A DNA stretch of 64,000 nucleotides, taken from positions 512,929 to 576,928 of the forward strand of contig NZ_JACCFW010000001.1 of the NCBI RefSeq assembly GCF_013410455.1, in the 5' to 3' direction. The stretch comes from Allobranchiibius huperziae. GTDB taxonomy: Bacteria; Actinomycetota; Actinomycetes; Actinomycetales; Dermatophilaceae. Below, one piece after another: positions 1 through 8,210 of the stretch (its first letter is position 1; every line of letters begins with the position of its first letter). Below the pieces are notes generated by a model, which was given only the letters and a program-made list of their open reading frames with translations, was not told where the DNA came from and made no database searches. Made by a program: the position numbers and the translations under genes.

Positions 1-2
1 TC

Positions 3-920
3 AGCCCGTGGTCGATCCGCCTGAACAGCCTGGACGTGTCGTTCGAGGACAAGGTGCCGCCGACGTCGCCGCAGTACGGCCAGCCGCGCCACTTCACCGC
101 GTACACCACGGTCACCGGCACGAACGGCAAGTCCAAGCGCGAGGTGATCTCCGTCAACCACTCGCTGCCGATCGGCGGCAGCTCGGTCTACCTGCTCGGC
201 AACGGCTACGCGCCGATGATCACCGTGCGCGACGCCAAGGGCAACGTGCTCTACCGGCAGGAGACGCCGTTCCTGTCCCAGGACAACAACTACAAGTCCA
301 CCGGCGCGATCAAGGTGTCGTCGCTGCCTGCTGCGAAGCAGATGGGCTTCTTCGGTTTCTTCCTACCGACCGCGGCGTTCTCCGACACCCTCGGACCGGT
401 CTCCACCTTCCCGGCGCCCAAGGACCCCGCGCTGGTGCTCGGGATGTACGTCGGCAACCTCTTCCCGGGGAACGCTCCGCAGTCGGTCTACACGCTCGAC
501 ACCTCGGCGATGAAGCAGGTGCAGGGCACCGGCGCCCAGGCCAAGCAGCCGCTGCGCATCGTCCTCAAGCCCGGACAGACGACGAAGCTGCCCGGCGGAC
601 GGGGCTCGATCACCTTCGACAACGTGCAGCGCTGGGCGGGCCTCTCGACCCGGCACGACCCCGGCAAGATGCCCGCGCTCTACGGCGCGCTGCTCGGCCT
701 GATCGGGCTGATCATGTCGATGACGCTGCGCCGCCGGCGGGTCTTCGTCAAGGTGTCGGCGGACCCCCAGGATCCCGCGCGTAGCCTGGTCAGGGTCGGC
801 GGCCTTGCCAAGGGCGAGGACCCGCGGTTGCAGGTGGCGATCGACGGGCTGGCGCTCGCGGTGGCCGGCGATGACAGCACGCACGTACAGCTCCGTACTC
901 AGGCAGGTGCCCGCACATGA
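3..920 (+). CDS. resB: Cytochrome c biogenesis protein ResB, 3' part
   Basis: The gene enters from the left edge; 305 codons of its C-terminal part are visible, in frame from base 3. ResB (Ccs1) works with CcsB to carry haem across the membrane and attach it to apocytochrome c on the outer face. Most of what is seen is the large extracytoplasmic domain, followed by one membrane helix (around YGALLGLIGLIMSM, visible residues 223-242) and a basic tail starting RRRRVF that would lie in the cytoplasm. The stop overlaps the ATG of ccsB by four bases (ATGA), so the pair is translationally coupled. The family call rests on this layout and on the ccsB neighbour. Confidence 0.9.
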   Translation, partial: SPWSIRLNSLDVSFEDKVPPTSPQYGQPRHFTAYTTVTGTNGKSKREVISVNHSLPIGGSSVYLLGNGYAPMITVRDAKGNVLYRQETPFLSQDNNYKSTGAIKVSSLPAAKQMGFFGFFLPTAAFSDTLGPVSTFPAPKDPALVLGMYVGNLFPGNAPQSVYTLDTSAMKQVQGTGAQAKQPLRIVLKPGQTTKLPGGRGSITFDNVQRWAGLSTRHDPGKMPALYGALLGLIGLIMSMTLRRRRVFVKVSADPQDPARSLVRVGGLAKGEDPRLQVAIDGLALAVAGDDSTHVQLRTQAGART

Positions 921-1915
921 AGCTCGACTTCAGCAACGACCACATCAACACGGGCGTCGCCACCCTCTCCTCCCACTTCCTGTGGGCCTCGGCGCTGGTG
1001 CTCACGCTGGCGATGGTCTCCTTCGCGCTCGACCTGGCCGGTGCGCCGCACCGAGCGGCGCGTCTGGAGGCTCGTCGTTCCGCCGCCGCGCAGACCCGGG
1101 CCACGGCCGACGGCGACGTGCTCGTCGACGCGCCCGCCACCACGCAGCTGACGCCGGAGAAGCGGCAGTGGGGCGGCATCGGCATGTCGCTGTCCTGGCT
1201 CGGCACGCTGCTGCTCATCGTCGCCGTCGCCACCCGCACCATCGCGGTGGGTCGCCCGCCTCTGGGCAACATGTACGAGTTCTCCATGGTCGGCTGCATG
1301 TTCGCCATGGTGTTCTTCCTCGCGTGGAGCCTGAAGTCCGACATCCGCTGGCTCGGCGTCTTTGTGACCGGCCCGATCGTGCTCTTCGAGATGCTCGCCG
1401 CCGTCGTCTACTACACCGCGGCCAGCTCGCTGATGCCGTCGCTGCAGAGCTACTGGCTGTCCATCCACGTCACCGTCGCGACCCTGTCCGTGGCGCTGTC
1501 GACGCTGGCGTTCAGCTTGACCGTGGCCTACTTCGTGCAGAACTGGCGCGACGAGCGGGGCGAGGCGGGTCGCGAGCGCCTCAAGTGGATGGACGCGCTG
1601 CCGTCCGCCGCGTCGCTGGACCGCACGACGTACGGCGTGCTCATCGTGGCGTTCCCGATGTGGACCTTCACGCTCATCGCCGGGGCGATCTGGGCGCAGG
1701 AGGCCTGGGGCCACTACTGGAACTGGGACCCCAAGGAGGTCTGGACGCTCGTCATCTGGGTCGTCTACGCCGCCTACCTGCACGCCCGCGCGACGGCCGG
1801 CTGGTCCGGCAAGAAGGCGGCGTACATCGCGCTGGCCGGTTTTGCCGCGATCCTGATCAACTACGGCGTCGTCAACGTCTACTTCGTCGGCCAGCACTCC
1901 TATTCGGGGCTGTGA
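917..1915 (+). CDS. ccsB: Cytochrome c-type biogenesis protein CcsB (haem export/ligation)
   Basis: This 332-residue polytopic membrane protein is the haem-handling partner of ResB in System II cytochrome c maturation. The tryptophan-rich WWD-type motif of the family is visible as WGHYWNWDPKEVW near residue 267. Conserved histidines lie in the helix that follows (AAYLHAR) and near the C-terminus (GQHSYSGL). About eight hydrophobic segments can be counted, and a charged insertion (residues 50-85) follows the first one. The start is fixed by the ATGA overlap with resB. The next gene begins 5 bases after the stop, so all three belong to one operon. Confidence 0.95.
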   Translation: MKLDFSNDHINTGVATLSSHFLWASALVLTLAMVSFALDLAGAPHRAARLEARRSAAAQTRATADGDVLVDAPATTQLTPEKRQWGGIGMSLSWLGTLLLIVAVATRTIAVGRPPLGNMYEFSMVGCMFAMVFFLAWSLKSDIRWLGVFVTGPIVLFEMLAAVVYYTAASSLMPSLQSYWLSIHVTVATLSVALSTLAFSLTVAYFVQNWRDERGEAGRERLKWMDALPSAASLDRTTYGVLIVAFPMWTFTLIAGAIWAQEAWGHYWNWDPKEVWTLVIWVVYAAYLHARATAGWSGKKAAYIALAGFAAILINYGVVNVYFVGQHSYSGL

Positions 1916-1920
1916 CCTGA

Positions 1921-2154
1921 ATGGCCCGCTACACCCTCCTGCGCCTGTCGACGTTCTTCCTCGTCCTCATCGCGTTGTGGTTCTGCCAGCTGCGCGGCTG
2001 GCCGCTGCTGGTGATCTCCGCAGTGGTGTCCGCGGTCATCTCGGTCTACGCCCTGCGGGTGCCTCGTGAGCGGTTCGCCGCCCAGGTCGAGCGCCGGGTC
2101 GAAAAGAAGCGCGAGAAGGCCGACGCGATGCGCACGGCCGAGGACGACGACTGA
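1921..2154 (+). CDS. Small membrane protein, DUF4229 family
   Basis: A 77-residue protein with two hydrophobic segments (residues 5-23 and 27-45) and a strongly charged tail rich in Arg, Lys, Glu and Asp (VERRVEKKREKADAMRTAEDDD). This matches the DUF4229 family, found next to resB/ccsB and menaquinone genes in actinobacteria. The function is unknown. It follows ccsB by 5 bases and is probably made from the same mRNA, which suggests a role linked to the cytochrome or quinone machinery; that link is inference from position only. Confidence 0.8.
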   Translation: MARYTLLRLSTFFLVLIALWFCQLRGWPLLVISAVVSAVISVYALRVPRERFAAQVERRVEKKREKADAMRTAEDDD

Positions 2155-2177
2155 CCTCCTGCGCCGAGCAGCTGTGG

Positions 2178-2921
2178 GTGCTCGACCTGGGGGTGTGCGG
2201 CTGCACCGCCTCGACCGTGGCGCCCCGGTCGGGCGGGTCACGTCTGCGGCTCCCGGTCTCGGCGTACCTGGTGCGGCTCGCCGACGGCGCCCACCTGCTC
2301 GTCGACACGGGGATGCACCGGGGTCACGTCTACGACGCGGACCTGGCCTGGCGGGGGACGGACTCCGAGGGCGATCTGCGCGGGGTGATGACTCCTGCGG
2401 ACACGCTCACCCACCGGCTCGGTGAGCTCGGTCTGACGCCCGCGGACGTCGGGTACGTCGTCAACACCCACCTGCATTTCGACCACGCCGGCGACAACGA
2501 CCTCTTCCCGCACGCGCGGTGCTTCGTGCAGCGTGCCCTGGTCGATTTCGCGCGCGACAACCCCGACTACCCGGCGCGGTTCTGGGACCTGCCGCAGCTG
2601 GCGTACGAGCTGCTCGACGGCCCGGCCGAGGTCGCGCCGGGGGTGCGGGTGCTGCCCACTCCAGGACACACGCCCGGTCATCAGTCCGTAGTGGTGCAGC
2701 TCCCGCAGACCGGGACGGTGATCCTCGCGGGAGATGCTGTGCACGTCGCGAGCAGCTTCGAGCGGGACGACTGGACGGCCCATCACGACCCGGTGGCGGC
2801 TCGGCGCAGCGCGTACTCACTACGGGAGCTGGCCGACGCGACGGGCGGGCTGCTGATCTACGGCCACGACCGGTCGCGGCCCCAGTCCCTGCGTCTCGCG
2901 CCACACGACTCCTATCGCTGA
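2178..2921 (+). CDS. Metallo-beta-lactamase-fold hydrolase (AHL-lactonase-like)
   Basis: A 247-residue protein of the metallo-beta-lactamase superfamily. The metal-binding signature HLHFDHAG is at residues 98-105, a second ligand region PTPGHTPGH at about 160-168, the bridging aspartate in AGDAVH at about 184, and a last histidine in YGHDR near the C-terminus. The spacing resembles N-acyl-homoserine lactonase-type enzymes, but substrate cannot be read from sequence. The GTG start lies 23 bases after the DUF4229 gene. The gene converges on the glutamine synthetase-like gene with only 7 bases between them. Confidence 0.85.
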   Translation: MLDLGVCGCTASTVAPRSGGSRLRLPVSAYLVRLADGAHLLVDTGMHRGHVYDADLAWRGTDSEGDLRGVMTPADTLTHRLGELGLTPADVGYVVNTHLHFDHAGDNDLFPHARCFVQRALVDFARDNPDYPARFWDLPQLAYELLDGPAEVAPGVRVLPTPGHTPGHQSVVVQLPQTGTVILAGDAVHVASSFERDDWTAHHDPVAARRSAYSLRELADATGGLLIYGHDRSRPQSLRLAPHDSYR

Positions 2922-2928
2922 GCCGGCG

Positions 2929-4284
2929 TCAGATCGACCAGGCGAGCCGGAACAGCTCGGCGACCTCCTCCGGTTCCCGGTCACCGTAGGTGTCGAGCTC
3001 GTGCCGTCGTACGCCGACCGTGGCGTCGACGATGTCGTCGCCCAGCAGCCGCCTGGCGCGCGTGGATCCGTCGAGCGCCGCCAGGACGGTCGCCAGGTCG
3101 TCGGGTAGCAGGGGCACCCCGGCCGCAGCCCGGTCCTCGTCGCTCCATCCGCTGGGGTCTTCGTCGACCTCGGCGGGCAACGACGTGCCGTCGGTGATGC
3201 CCTCGAGGGCGAGCGCCAACACCGCCGCGCTCGCGGCGTAGACGCCGGCGGACGGGTCGATGCACTTCACCTCGACATTGGAGCCGCCCGGGGTGCTGCC
3301 CCGGATGAGGCGGACGGCGGTCTCCCTGTTCTCCAGCCCCCAGCCGGCGTGCGCGCCGGACCACATGCCGGGGGAGAGGCGCGCACCGGAGAGCAGCGAC
3401 CCGGTCAGCAGACCCTGCACCTCGGCCAGCCCGCGCAGGACGCCGCCTATCGCGGCACCGCCGTCGCTGGTCATGCCGTGTGGTCCGTCACCGCCTCCGA
3501 AGAGCGGCCGGCCGTCCCGTTGCAGCGAGAAGTGCTGGTGCGCACCGTTGCCCACCGCCCCGTGGAACGGCTTGGGGGAGAACGACGCCCGCATCCCGTG
3601 ACGTCGCGCCGTGCGCCCGACGAGGAGCTTGGCCAGCACGACGGCGTCGGCCGCGTCGACCGGGGACTGCGGTGCGAGGGAGAACTCGAACTGCTGCGGG
3701 CCGTACTCGCTGTGCAGCTGCTCGATCCGGAGCCCGCCGGCCTGGGCGGCCATGAGCAGGTCGGAGGCGAAGGCCTCCTGGTCGAGCAGTCCGGTCGCGC
3801 CGTACGGCACCCAGCCGCTGCCCTGCGCCGCTCCGTCGGAGCCGACCAGCACGAACTCCAGCTCGTGCCCGACGAGTGCCGCCAACCCCGCGGTCGCCAG
3901 CTGCTGCTCGACGGTCCGCAGGAGGCTGCGCGTGCACGCGCCGACCGGATCCCCCTGCTGTGTCCGCAGATCGGCCGGGGCCCACGCGAGTCCGTCGCCG
4001 AGGTCGTGCAGCGCATCGATGTCGATGCGCAGCCGCAGATCTCCGGTGGCGTCGATGCCCGGGGCGGAGGCGATCGCGGCGTCGATGCAGAACACCGGCC
4101 ACACCCGTGCCGCCCCGAGGCCCGTGCGGTGGAACGCCTCAAAGCGCGGCATCGGCACGCTCTTGGCGAGAGTCAGCCCTGCGGCGTTGACGGTGGTGCC
4201 GAGCACCGCCCGCACCCCGGCCGTCTCGAGCGTCGTGCGCAGGTGCTCGAACTTCTCGCGATCGGCGTGCTGCGAAGTCGTCAT
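2929..4284 (-). CDS. Glutamine synthetase-like ATP-dependent gamma-glutamyl ligase
   Basis: The 451-residue product has the glutamine synthetase fold: an N-terminal beta-grasp part, then catalytic-barrel motifs. GHELEFVLVG carries metal-binding glutamates, GNGAHQHFS corresponds to the ATP/metal loop, and ENRETAVRLI and NVEVKCIDPSAGVY lie in the C-terminal half. Divergence from classical GlnA (for example GNGAHQHFS in place of the usual NGSGMHxHxS) points to a gamma-glutamylpolyamine- or amine-type ligase, not the main nitrogen-assimilation enzyme. A -10-like CATGAT ends 6 nt before the ATG, suggesting a leaderless mRNA. The same promoter sequence precedes the GNAT gene at 5306. Confidence 0.85.
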   Translation of the reverse strand: MTTSQHADREKFEHLRTTLETAGVRAVLGTTVNAAGLTLAKSVPMPRFEAFHRTGLGAARVWPVFCIDAAIASAPGIDATGDLRLRIDIDALHDLGDGLAWAPADLRTQQGDPVGACTRSLLRTVEQQLATAGLAALVGHELEFVLVGSDGAAQGSGWVPYGATGLLDQEAFASDLLMAAQAGGLRIEQLHSEYGPQQFEFSLAPQSPVDAADAVVLAKLLVGRTARRHGMRASFSPKPFHGAVGNGAHQHFSLQRDGRPLFGGGDGPHGMTSDGGAAIGGVLRGLAEVQGLLTGSLLSGARLSPGMWSGAHAGWGLENRETAVRLIRGSTPGGSNVEVKCIDPSAGVYAASAAVLALALEGITDGTSLPAEVDEDPSGWSDEDRAAAGVPLLPDDLATVLAALDGSTRARRLLGDDIVDATVGVRRHELDTYGDREPEEVAELFRLAWSI

Positions 4285-4345
4285 CGCAGCATCATGCCGG
4301 GTCGGTCACCGAACCATCCGCAATCCGACGGCGCCGGAATCACCG

Positions 4346-4729
4346 TCAGGGACGGTCGGGCACCAGCCGCAGGGTGGCGTCGGCCGCGTCGTCGCCGACC
4401 ATCCGGTCCCCGGAGGTGCTGCCGTACTTGGCGCGGTAAGCGGCGTCGACGTCCGCGCGCAGCTCGGCGGGGCGGCTGCCGACGTCCTCGATGGTGACGT
4501 CGGCCTCGAGGCCGGGGACCTCGATGCGGCCCTTCAGGGACCTGGTCGCGTGACCGAACCAGCCGGTGTCGCGCCGGTACCAGGTCCGCACGTACACCTC
4601 CGTGCCGACGCACACGACCCAGATCGTCACCCACCGGCGCAACGTCCCGTCCGCCCGCCTGACGGCGATCTGCAGTTCGTCGGCGGCGGCGATATGAGCC
4701 GCCTCGTCGGTGGACCACGAAGAGGTCAT
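4346..4729 (-). CDS. DUF2255 family protein
   Basis: A 127-residue soluble protein with the layout of DUF2255: an acidic N-terminus, a strand-rich core (LQIAVRRADGTLRRWVTIWVV, then VYVRTWYRRDTGWFGHA) and a C-terminal region ending DAAYRAKYGS before a variable tail. The family resembles the split-barrel fold of nitroreductase/F420-binding proteins, but no function is established. It lies 61 bases upstream of the glutamine synthetase-like gene on the same strand and 64 bases from the GNAT gene, so it could be monocistronic or part of a loose three-gene unit. Confidence 0.75.
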   Translation of the reverse strand: MTSSWSTDEAAHIAAADELQIAVRRADGTLRRWVTIWVVCVGTEVYVRTWYRRDTGWFGHATRSLKGRIEVPGLEADVTIEDVGSRPAELRADVDAAYRAKYGSTSGDRMVGDDAADATLRLVPDRP

Positions 4730-4793
4730 GACGCTGCTCCGATCCGCATCGACCGTCCGCCGACGCCGTCACCATCCATCATGCCGCGTGGGG

Positions 4794-5306
4794 TCAGCGC
4801 ACCATCCGGATCTCCGGCAGGGCCGCGGTCTCGGGCAGGTAGACGTGCCGGCTGCCCTCCGGCGTGAAGCCGTTGCGCCGATAGAAGCGCTGCGCCGCGA
4901 GGTTGGCCTCGAAGACCCAGAGTTCGGCCGGCTCGTCGTTCGGGAGCGCGGCGTCGAGGAGGTGTTGGCCGAGGCCGTGGCCGGGGGCGCCGACGTACAG
5001 GGTGTAGAGCTCGCGGCTGCGCGCCCGTGGGATGTCGATCTGCTCCGAACGGGCCGGGCCGCTGCACACCCATCCGACGACGTCGTCCCCCTCGACCGCG
5101 ACGAGCGCGGTCGGCGCGACGCAGAGGTGGGAGCGGACCTCCGCGGCCCAGAACGTCATCGGCACGGTCGCCCAGAAGGAATCGTCGACCAGATCGGCGT
5201 ACGTCGTGCGCCACATCCGGTCGACCAGGGCCGCGATCGCCGGGACGTCCTCGATCGCGGCAGCCCGGATCGCAGGGCCGCCGCTGTCGCCATGTGCTGT
5301 CGTCAC
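4794..5306 (-). CDS. GNAT-family N-acetyltransferase
   Basis: A 170-residue acetyltransferase. The acetyl-CoA-binding region is seen as LYTLYVGAPGHGLGQHLLDAA (about residues 94-115; the usual R/QxxGxG/A loop appears as GHGLGQ). It is followed by LWVFEANLAAQRFYRRNGF, a standard GNAT C-terminal pair of elements. The acceptor substrate is unknown. The GTG start at 5306 is preceded at 6 nt by CATGAT, and the 22 bases around this start match those around the start of the glutamine synthetase-like gene at 21 of 22 positions. This suggests co-regulation or duplication of the promoter. Confidence 0.85.
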   Translation of the reverse strand: MTTAHGDSGGPAIRAAAIEDVPAIAALVDRMWRTTYADLVDDSFWATVPMTFWAAEVRSHLCVAPTALVAVEGDDVVGWVCSGPARSEQIDIPRARSRELYTLYVGAPGHGLGQHLLDAALPNDEPAELWVFEANLAAQRFYRRNGFTPEGSRHVYLPETAALPEIRMVR

Positions 5307-5351
5307 CGCAGCATCATGCCCTCGTCGTGCCGAGTGAGCAGCAGTGATGAA

Positions 5352-6236
5352 TCAGCCGACCAGGTAGTCGAGGTAGAAACCGAGGCCGAGCAGCACGCCG
5401 TACCCGAGCGCCGCGAGGCTGGTGCCGGCGATCGCGGGGATCAGCGCCCGACCGCGGGTGCCTCGCACGATCAGCAGCATGGACGGGACGGCCGCGCCCA
5501 CGCCGAGGATCCCGAGCAGCGTCCACGTGCGGGTGTGGGCCGCGAAGATGGTTGCTGCCAGCGCGACGCAGAGCAGGAAGACGTAGAAGATCGCCGTGCC
5601 GTGCTCGCCCATCCGCACGGCCAGGGTCCGCTTGCCGACCTCGCGGTCGCCCGGGATGTCTCGCAGGTTGTTGGCGACGAGCACCGCGCACGCCATCGCG
5701 CCCACGCCCACGGCGGCAGCCCACGTGGCGCTCTCGACGTGCCCGACCTGGGTGTAGGTGGTGCCCAGCGTGGCGACGAGGCCGAAGAAGACGAAGACGA
5801 AGAGCTCGCCGAGGCCGAGGTAGCCGTACGGGTGTTTGCCGCCGGTGTACTTCCATGCGGCGACGATGGCGAGGACCCCGATGAGCAGCAGCCAGAACTG
5901 GTTGGCCAGCGCCACGAGCGCCAGCCCGCACAGCGCGGCGAAACCGAACGCCATGAAGGCCGCGAGCTTGACGTTGCCCGCCGTCGCCAGCCGCTGCCCG
6001 ACCAGCCGGACCGGGCCGACGCGCTCGTCGTCGGTGCCGCGGATGCCGTCGGAGTAGTCGTTGGCGTAGTTCACGCCGATCTGCAGGCTGACGGCGACGA
6101 GCAGGGCGAGCACGGCGTACGCCGGGTTGGCGTGCCGCAGCGCGTACGCCGCTCCGGTGCCTGCCACCACGGGGGCGACGGCGAGGGGCAGGGTGCGCGG
6201 CCGGGCGCCCTGCACCCACTGGTTCAACGTGGCCAT
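5352..6236 (-). CDS. menA: 1,4-dihydroxy-2-naphthoate polyprenyltransferase (MenA)
   Basis: MenA joins a polyprenyl chain to 1,4-dihydroxy-2-naphthoate in the membrane, forming demethylmenaquinone. The 294-residue protein begins MATLNQWVQGARPRTLP, typical of the family. It carries the first aspartate motif NYANDYSDG (about residues 53-61) and a second acidic region around NNLRDIPGDREVGKRT. Eight or nine membrane helices are visible. The reading frame stays open well upstream, but the ATG at 6236 matches the family N-terminus. It lies 40 bases downstream of menE on the same strand. Confidence 0.93.
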   Translation of the reverse strand: MATLNQWVQGARPRTLPLAVAPVVAGTGAAYALRHANPAYAVLALLVAVSLQIGVNYANDYSDGIRGTDDERVGPVRLVGQRLATAGNVKLAAFMAFGFAALCGLALVALANQFWLLLIGVLAIVAAWKYTGGKHPYGYLGLGELFVFVFFGLVATLGTTYTQVGHVESATWAAAVGVGAMACAVLVANNLRDIPGDREVGKRTLAVRMGEHGTAIFYVFLLCVALAATIFAAHTRTWTLLGILGVGAAVPSMLLIVRGTRGRALIPAIAGTSLAALGYGVLLGLGFYLDYLVG

Positions 6237-6276
6237 GGTGGGGTGCGGCTGCCTTTCGGACGTGCGGGGAGGTGGC

Positions 6277-7443
6277 TCAATCCTGCCATCCGGGTAGGGC
6301 CGCCAGCGCCACGCGGTCCGGCTTACCTGGTCCGCGCAGCGGGAGCGCGTCCAGCACGAGCAGCCGGCGGGGCAGCGCGTACGCCGGGAGATCGCCTCGC
6401 AGTGCGTCGCGCACCTCGTGCACCGTCCATGAATCGGACATGCGCAGCGGGTCGGATGTGCCCCGTTGCGCATGTCCAAAACGGGTGGGGACGACGGCCA
6501 GCGCGACCACCTGCCCCCACTCGGGGTCCGGGAGCGCCAGCGCCACCGCGTCCGCGACCCCGGGGAGCGCGGCCGCCGCGTCCTGCACGACCTGCGGAGC
6601 GACCTTCATGCCGCCGGTGACGATCACGTCGTCACGGCGCCCGAGCACCCGCAGCACCCCGTCGCGCACCTCACCGAGGTCGTCCGTGCGGAACCGCCGC
6701 AGCGGGGTCGAGAGGTCGAACGCCGCTTCCGTGCGCTCGGGGTCGGCCAGGTAGCCGTGCGCGATCGTCGGGCCGGCCAGCGTGATCCGCCCGTCGTCCT
6801 CCAGCTCGACCGACACACCCGCCAGGGGCACGCCGTCGTAGACGCAGCCACCTGCGGTCTCGCTCATCCCGTACGTCGTGAGCACCCGCACCCCGGCGTC
6901 CGCGGCGCGCGCGAGCAGGGTCGGTGAGGCCGCGGCCCCGCCGAGGAGGATCCCGTCGTAGCGGCGCAGGGACTCCGGCGCCGCGTCGAGCAACCGGCCG
7001 AGCTGGGTGGGCACCACCGAGGTGTACGCGCGCTCCTCGGTCAGCTGCGCGGTGCGAGCGACGAATCCGTCGACGTCGAACCGGTCCAGCACCAGCAGGT
7101 CGGTCTCGGCGCGCAGCGACCGGATGATCACCTGGGTGCCGGCGATGTGGTGGGCCGGCATGGCCAGCAACCACTGGCCGGGACCGCCGAGTCGCTCGTG
7201 CGTCGCGTCCGCGCTCGCCCGCAGCGCCGCCGCGGTCAGCATCGCCCGCTTGGGGGAGCCGGTCGACCCGGACGTGCTGACGACCAGGGCCAGATCGTCC
7301 GGGAGGGGACCATCGGGCAACGCAGCGGAGTCGGGCGCGAGCGCGGGCCCCGTCCCCTCCAATGCCTGACCCAGCGCGCTGCGGTACGCGCCGACGTCAT
7401 CCGGGCGGACGGCGTACGGGACGAGGGTCGGCACGGTCAGCAA
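6277..7443 (-). CDS. menE: o-succinylbenzoate--CoA ligase (MenE) carrying an in-frame palindromic repeat
   Basis: MenE activates o-succinylbenzoate with ATP and CoA for menaquinone synthesis. The AMP-binding P-loop STSGSTGSPK is at residues 56-65, TYGMSETAGG is in the middle, RTDDLGEVRDG and GRRDDVIVTGG follow, and the catalytic lysine lies in LPLRGPGKPDR near the C-terminus. At 388 residues it is in the normal short actinobacterial MenE range. About 14-16 residues (roughly 322-337, including GHAQRGTSDPLRMS) are encoded by a 42-bp palindromic repeat that has a second copy at 32875. The TTG at 7443 overlaps a possible -10 (TACGCT); a leaderless start at GTG 7434 is an alternative. Confidence 0.92.
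   Translation of the reverse strand: MLTVPTLVPYAVRPDDVGAYRSALGQALEGTGPALAPDSAALPDGPLPDDLALVVSTSGSTGSPKRAMLTAAALRASADATHERLGGPGQWLLAMPAHHIAGTQVIIRSLRAETDLLVLDRFDVDGFVARTAQLTEERAYTSVVPTQLGRLLDAAPESLRRYDGILLGGAAASPTLLARAADAGVRVLTTYGMSETAGGCVYDGVPLAGVSVELEDDGRITLAGPTIAHGYLADPERTEAAFDLSTPLRRFRTDDLGEVRDGVLRVLGRRDDVIVTGGMKVAPQVVQDAAAALPGVADAVALALPDPEWGQVVALAVVPTRFGHAQRGTSDPLRMSDSWTVHEVRDALRGDLPAYALPRRLLVLDALPLRGPGKPDRVALAALPGWQD
6436..6477. repeat. 42-bp palindromic repeat, copy A, inside menE
   Basis: The arms GGACATGCGC and GCGCATGTCC are a perfect 10-bp inverted pair, and an inner CGGG/CCCG pair lies between them. Copy B at 32875-32916 matches it at 37 of 42 positions on the same strand. The outer flanks match better when one copy is reverse-complemented (both then read CGTTTT before GGACATG), as if the loop were inverted relative to the arms. 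Being 42 bp long, the element adds 14 codons without shifting the menE frame. Confidence 0.8.
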
Positions 7444-7472
7444 GCGTAGGCCGCGGCCCTATCGTTGCCCCC

Positions 7473-8210
7473 ATGACCAAGCGGATCGCAGTGGTGACCG
7501 GCGCGAGCAGCGGGATCGGGGAGGCGTCGGCCCGGCGGCTCGCGGCGGACGGCTTCGAGGTGATCTGCGCGGCGCGTCGAACCGACCGGATCGACGGTCT
7601 GGCCCGCGAGATCGGCGGACGCGCGGTGCGCTGCGATGTGACGTCGAGCGCCGACGTGGCTGCGCTCGCCGAGGGGGCGGGCGACCGGATCGACCTGCTC
7701 TTCGCGAACGCCGGTGGCGCCTACGGTCTCGACCCGGTGGCCACGGCCGATCTCGATGACTGGCGGAAGATGTACGAGGTCAACGTGATCGGCGTCGCCG
7801 CGACGATCAAGGCGCTGCTTCCCGCGCTGACCGCCGGGCACGGCACGATCCTCGCGACCGGGTCGTACGCAGCGTGGGCGCCGTACGAGGGCGGCGCGGG
7901 CTACTGCGGCGTGAAGGCGGCGGTGCAGGCGCTGATGGGGTCGCTGCGGCTGGAGCTGTGGGATCAGCCCGTCCGGGTCTGCGAGATCGACCCCGGGATG
8001 GTGGCAACGCCCGAGTTCAGCCTCGTGCGCCTCGGCGGCGACCAAGCGAGGGCGGACGCGGTCTACCGGGGGGTGAAGGGGCCGCTGACGGCCGAGGACA
8101 TCGCCGAGTGCGTGGCGTTCGTCGCCGGTCAGCCCGAGCACGTCAACCTCGACAGCATCCTGGTGCGGCCCCGAGCGCAGGCCAGCAAGGACAAGATCGA
8201 CCGCGAATGA
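7473..8210 (+). CDS. SDR-family oxidoreductase
   Basis: A 245-residue short-chain dehydrogenase. The nucleotide-binding TGASSGIG is at residues 9-16, a dinucleotide-binding NAGG near 80, and the catalytic serine-tyrosine-lysine set is seen as TGSYAAW followed by YCGVK. The sequence resembles serine/3-hydroxy acid dehydrogenases (YdfG-like), but substrate is not assigned. TATCGT ends 7 nt before the ATG, so the mRNA is probably leaderless. The stop overlaps the following inositol monophosphatase-like gene (ATGATG), so the two are coupled. It is divergent from menE. Confidence 0.88.
   Translation: MTKRIAVVTGASSGIGEASARRLAADGFEVICAARRTDRIDGLAREIGGRAVRCDVTSSADVAALAEGAGDRIDLLFANAGGAYGLDPVATADLDDWRKMYEVNVIGVAATIKALLPALTAGHGTILATGSYAAWAPYEGGAGYCGVKAAVQALMGSLRLELWDQPVRVCEIDPGMVATPEFSLVRLGGDQARADAVYRGVKGPLTAEDIAECVAFVAGQPEHVNLDSILVRPRAQASKDKIDRE

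Noticed and set aside
7441..7473. Frame error in menE because of the extra ~15 residues near its C-terminus
   Set aside because: The frame continues without disruption through the catalytic GKPDR motif; the extra codons come from an in-frame 42-bp repeat.
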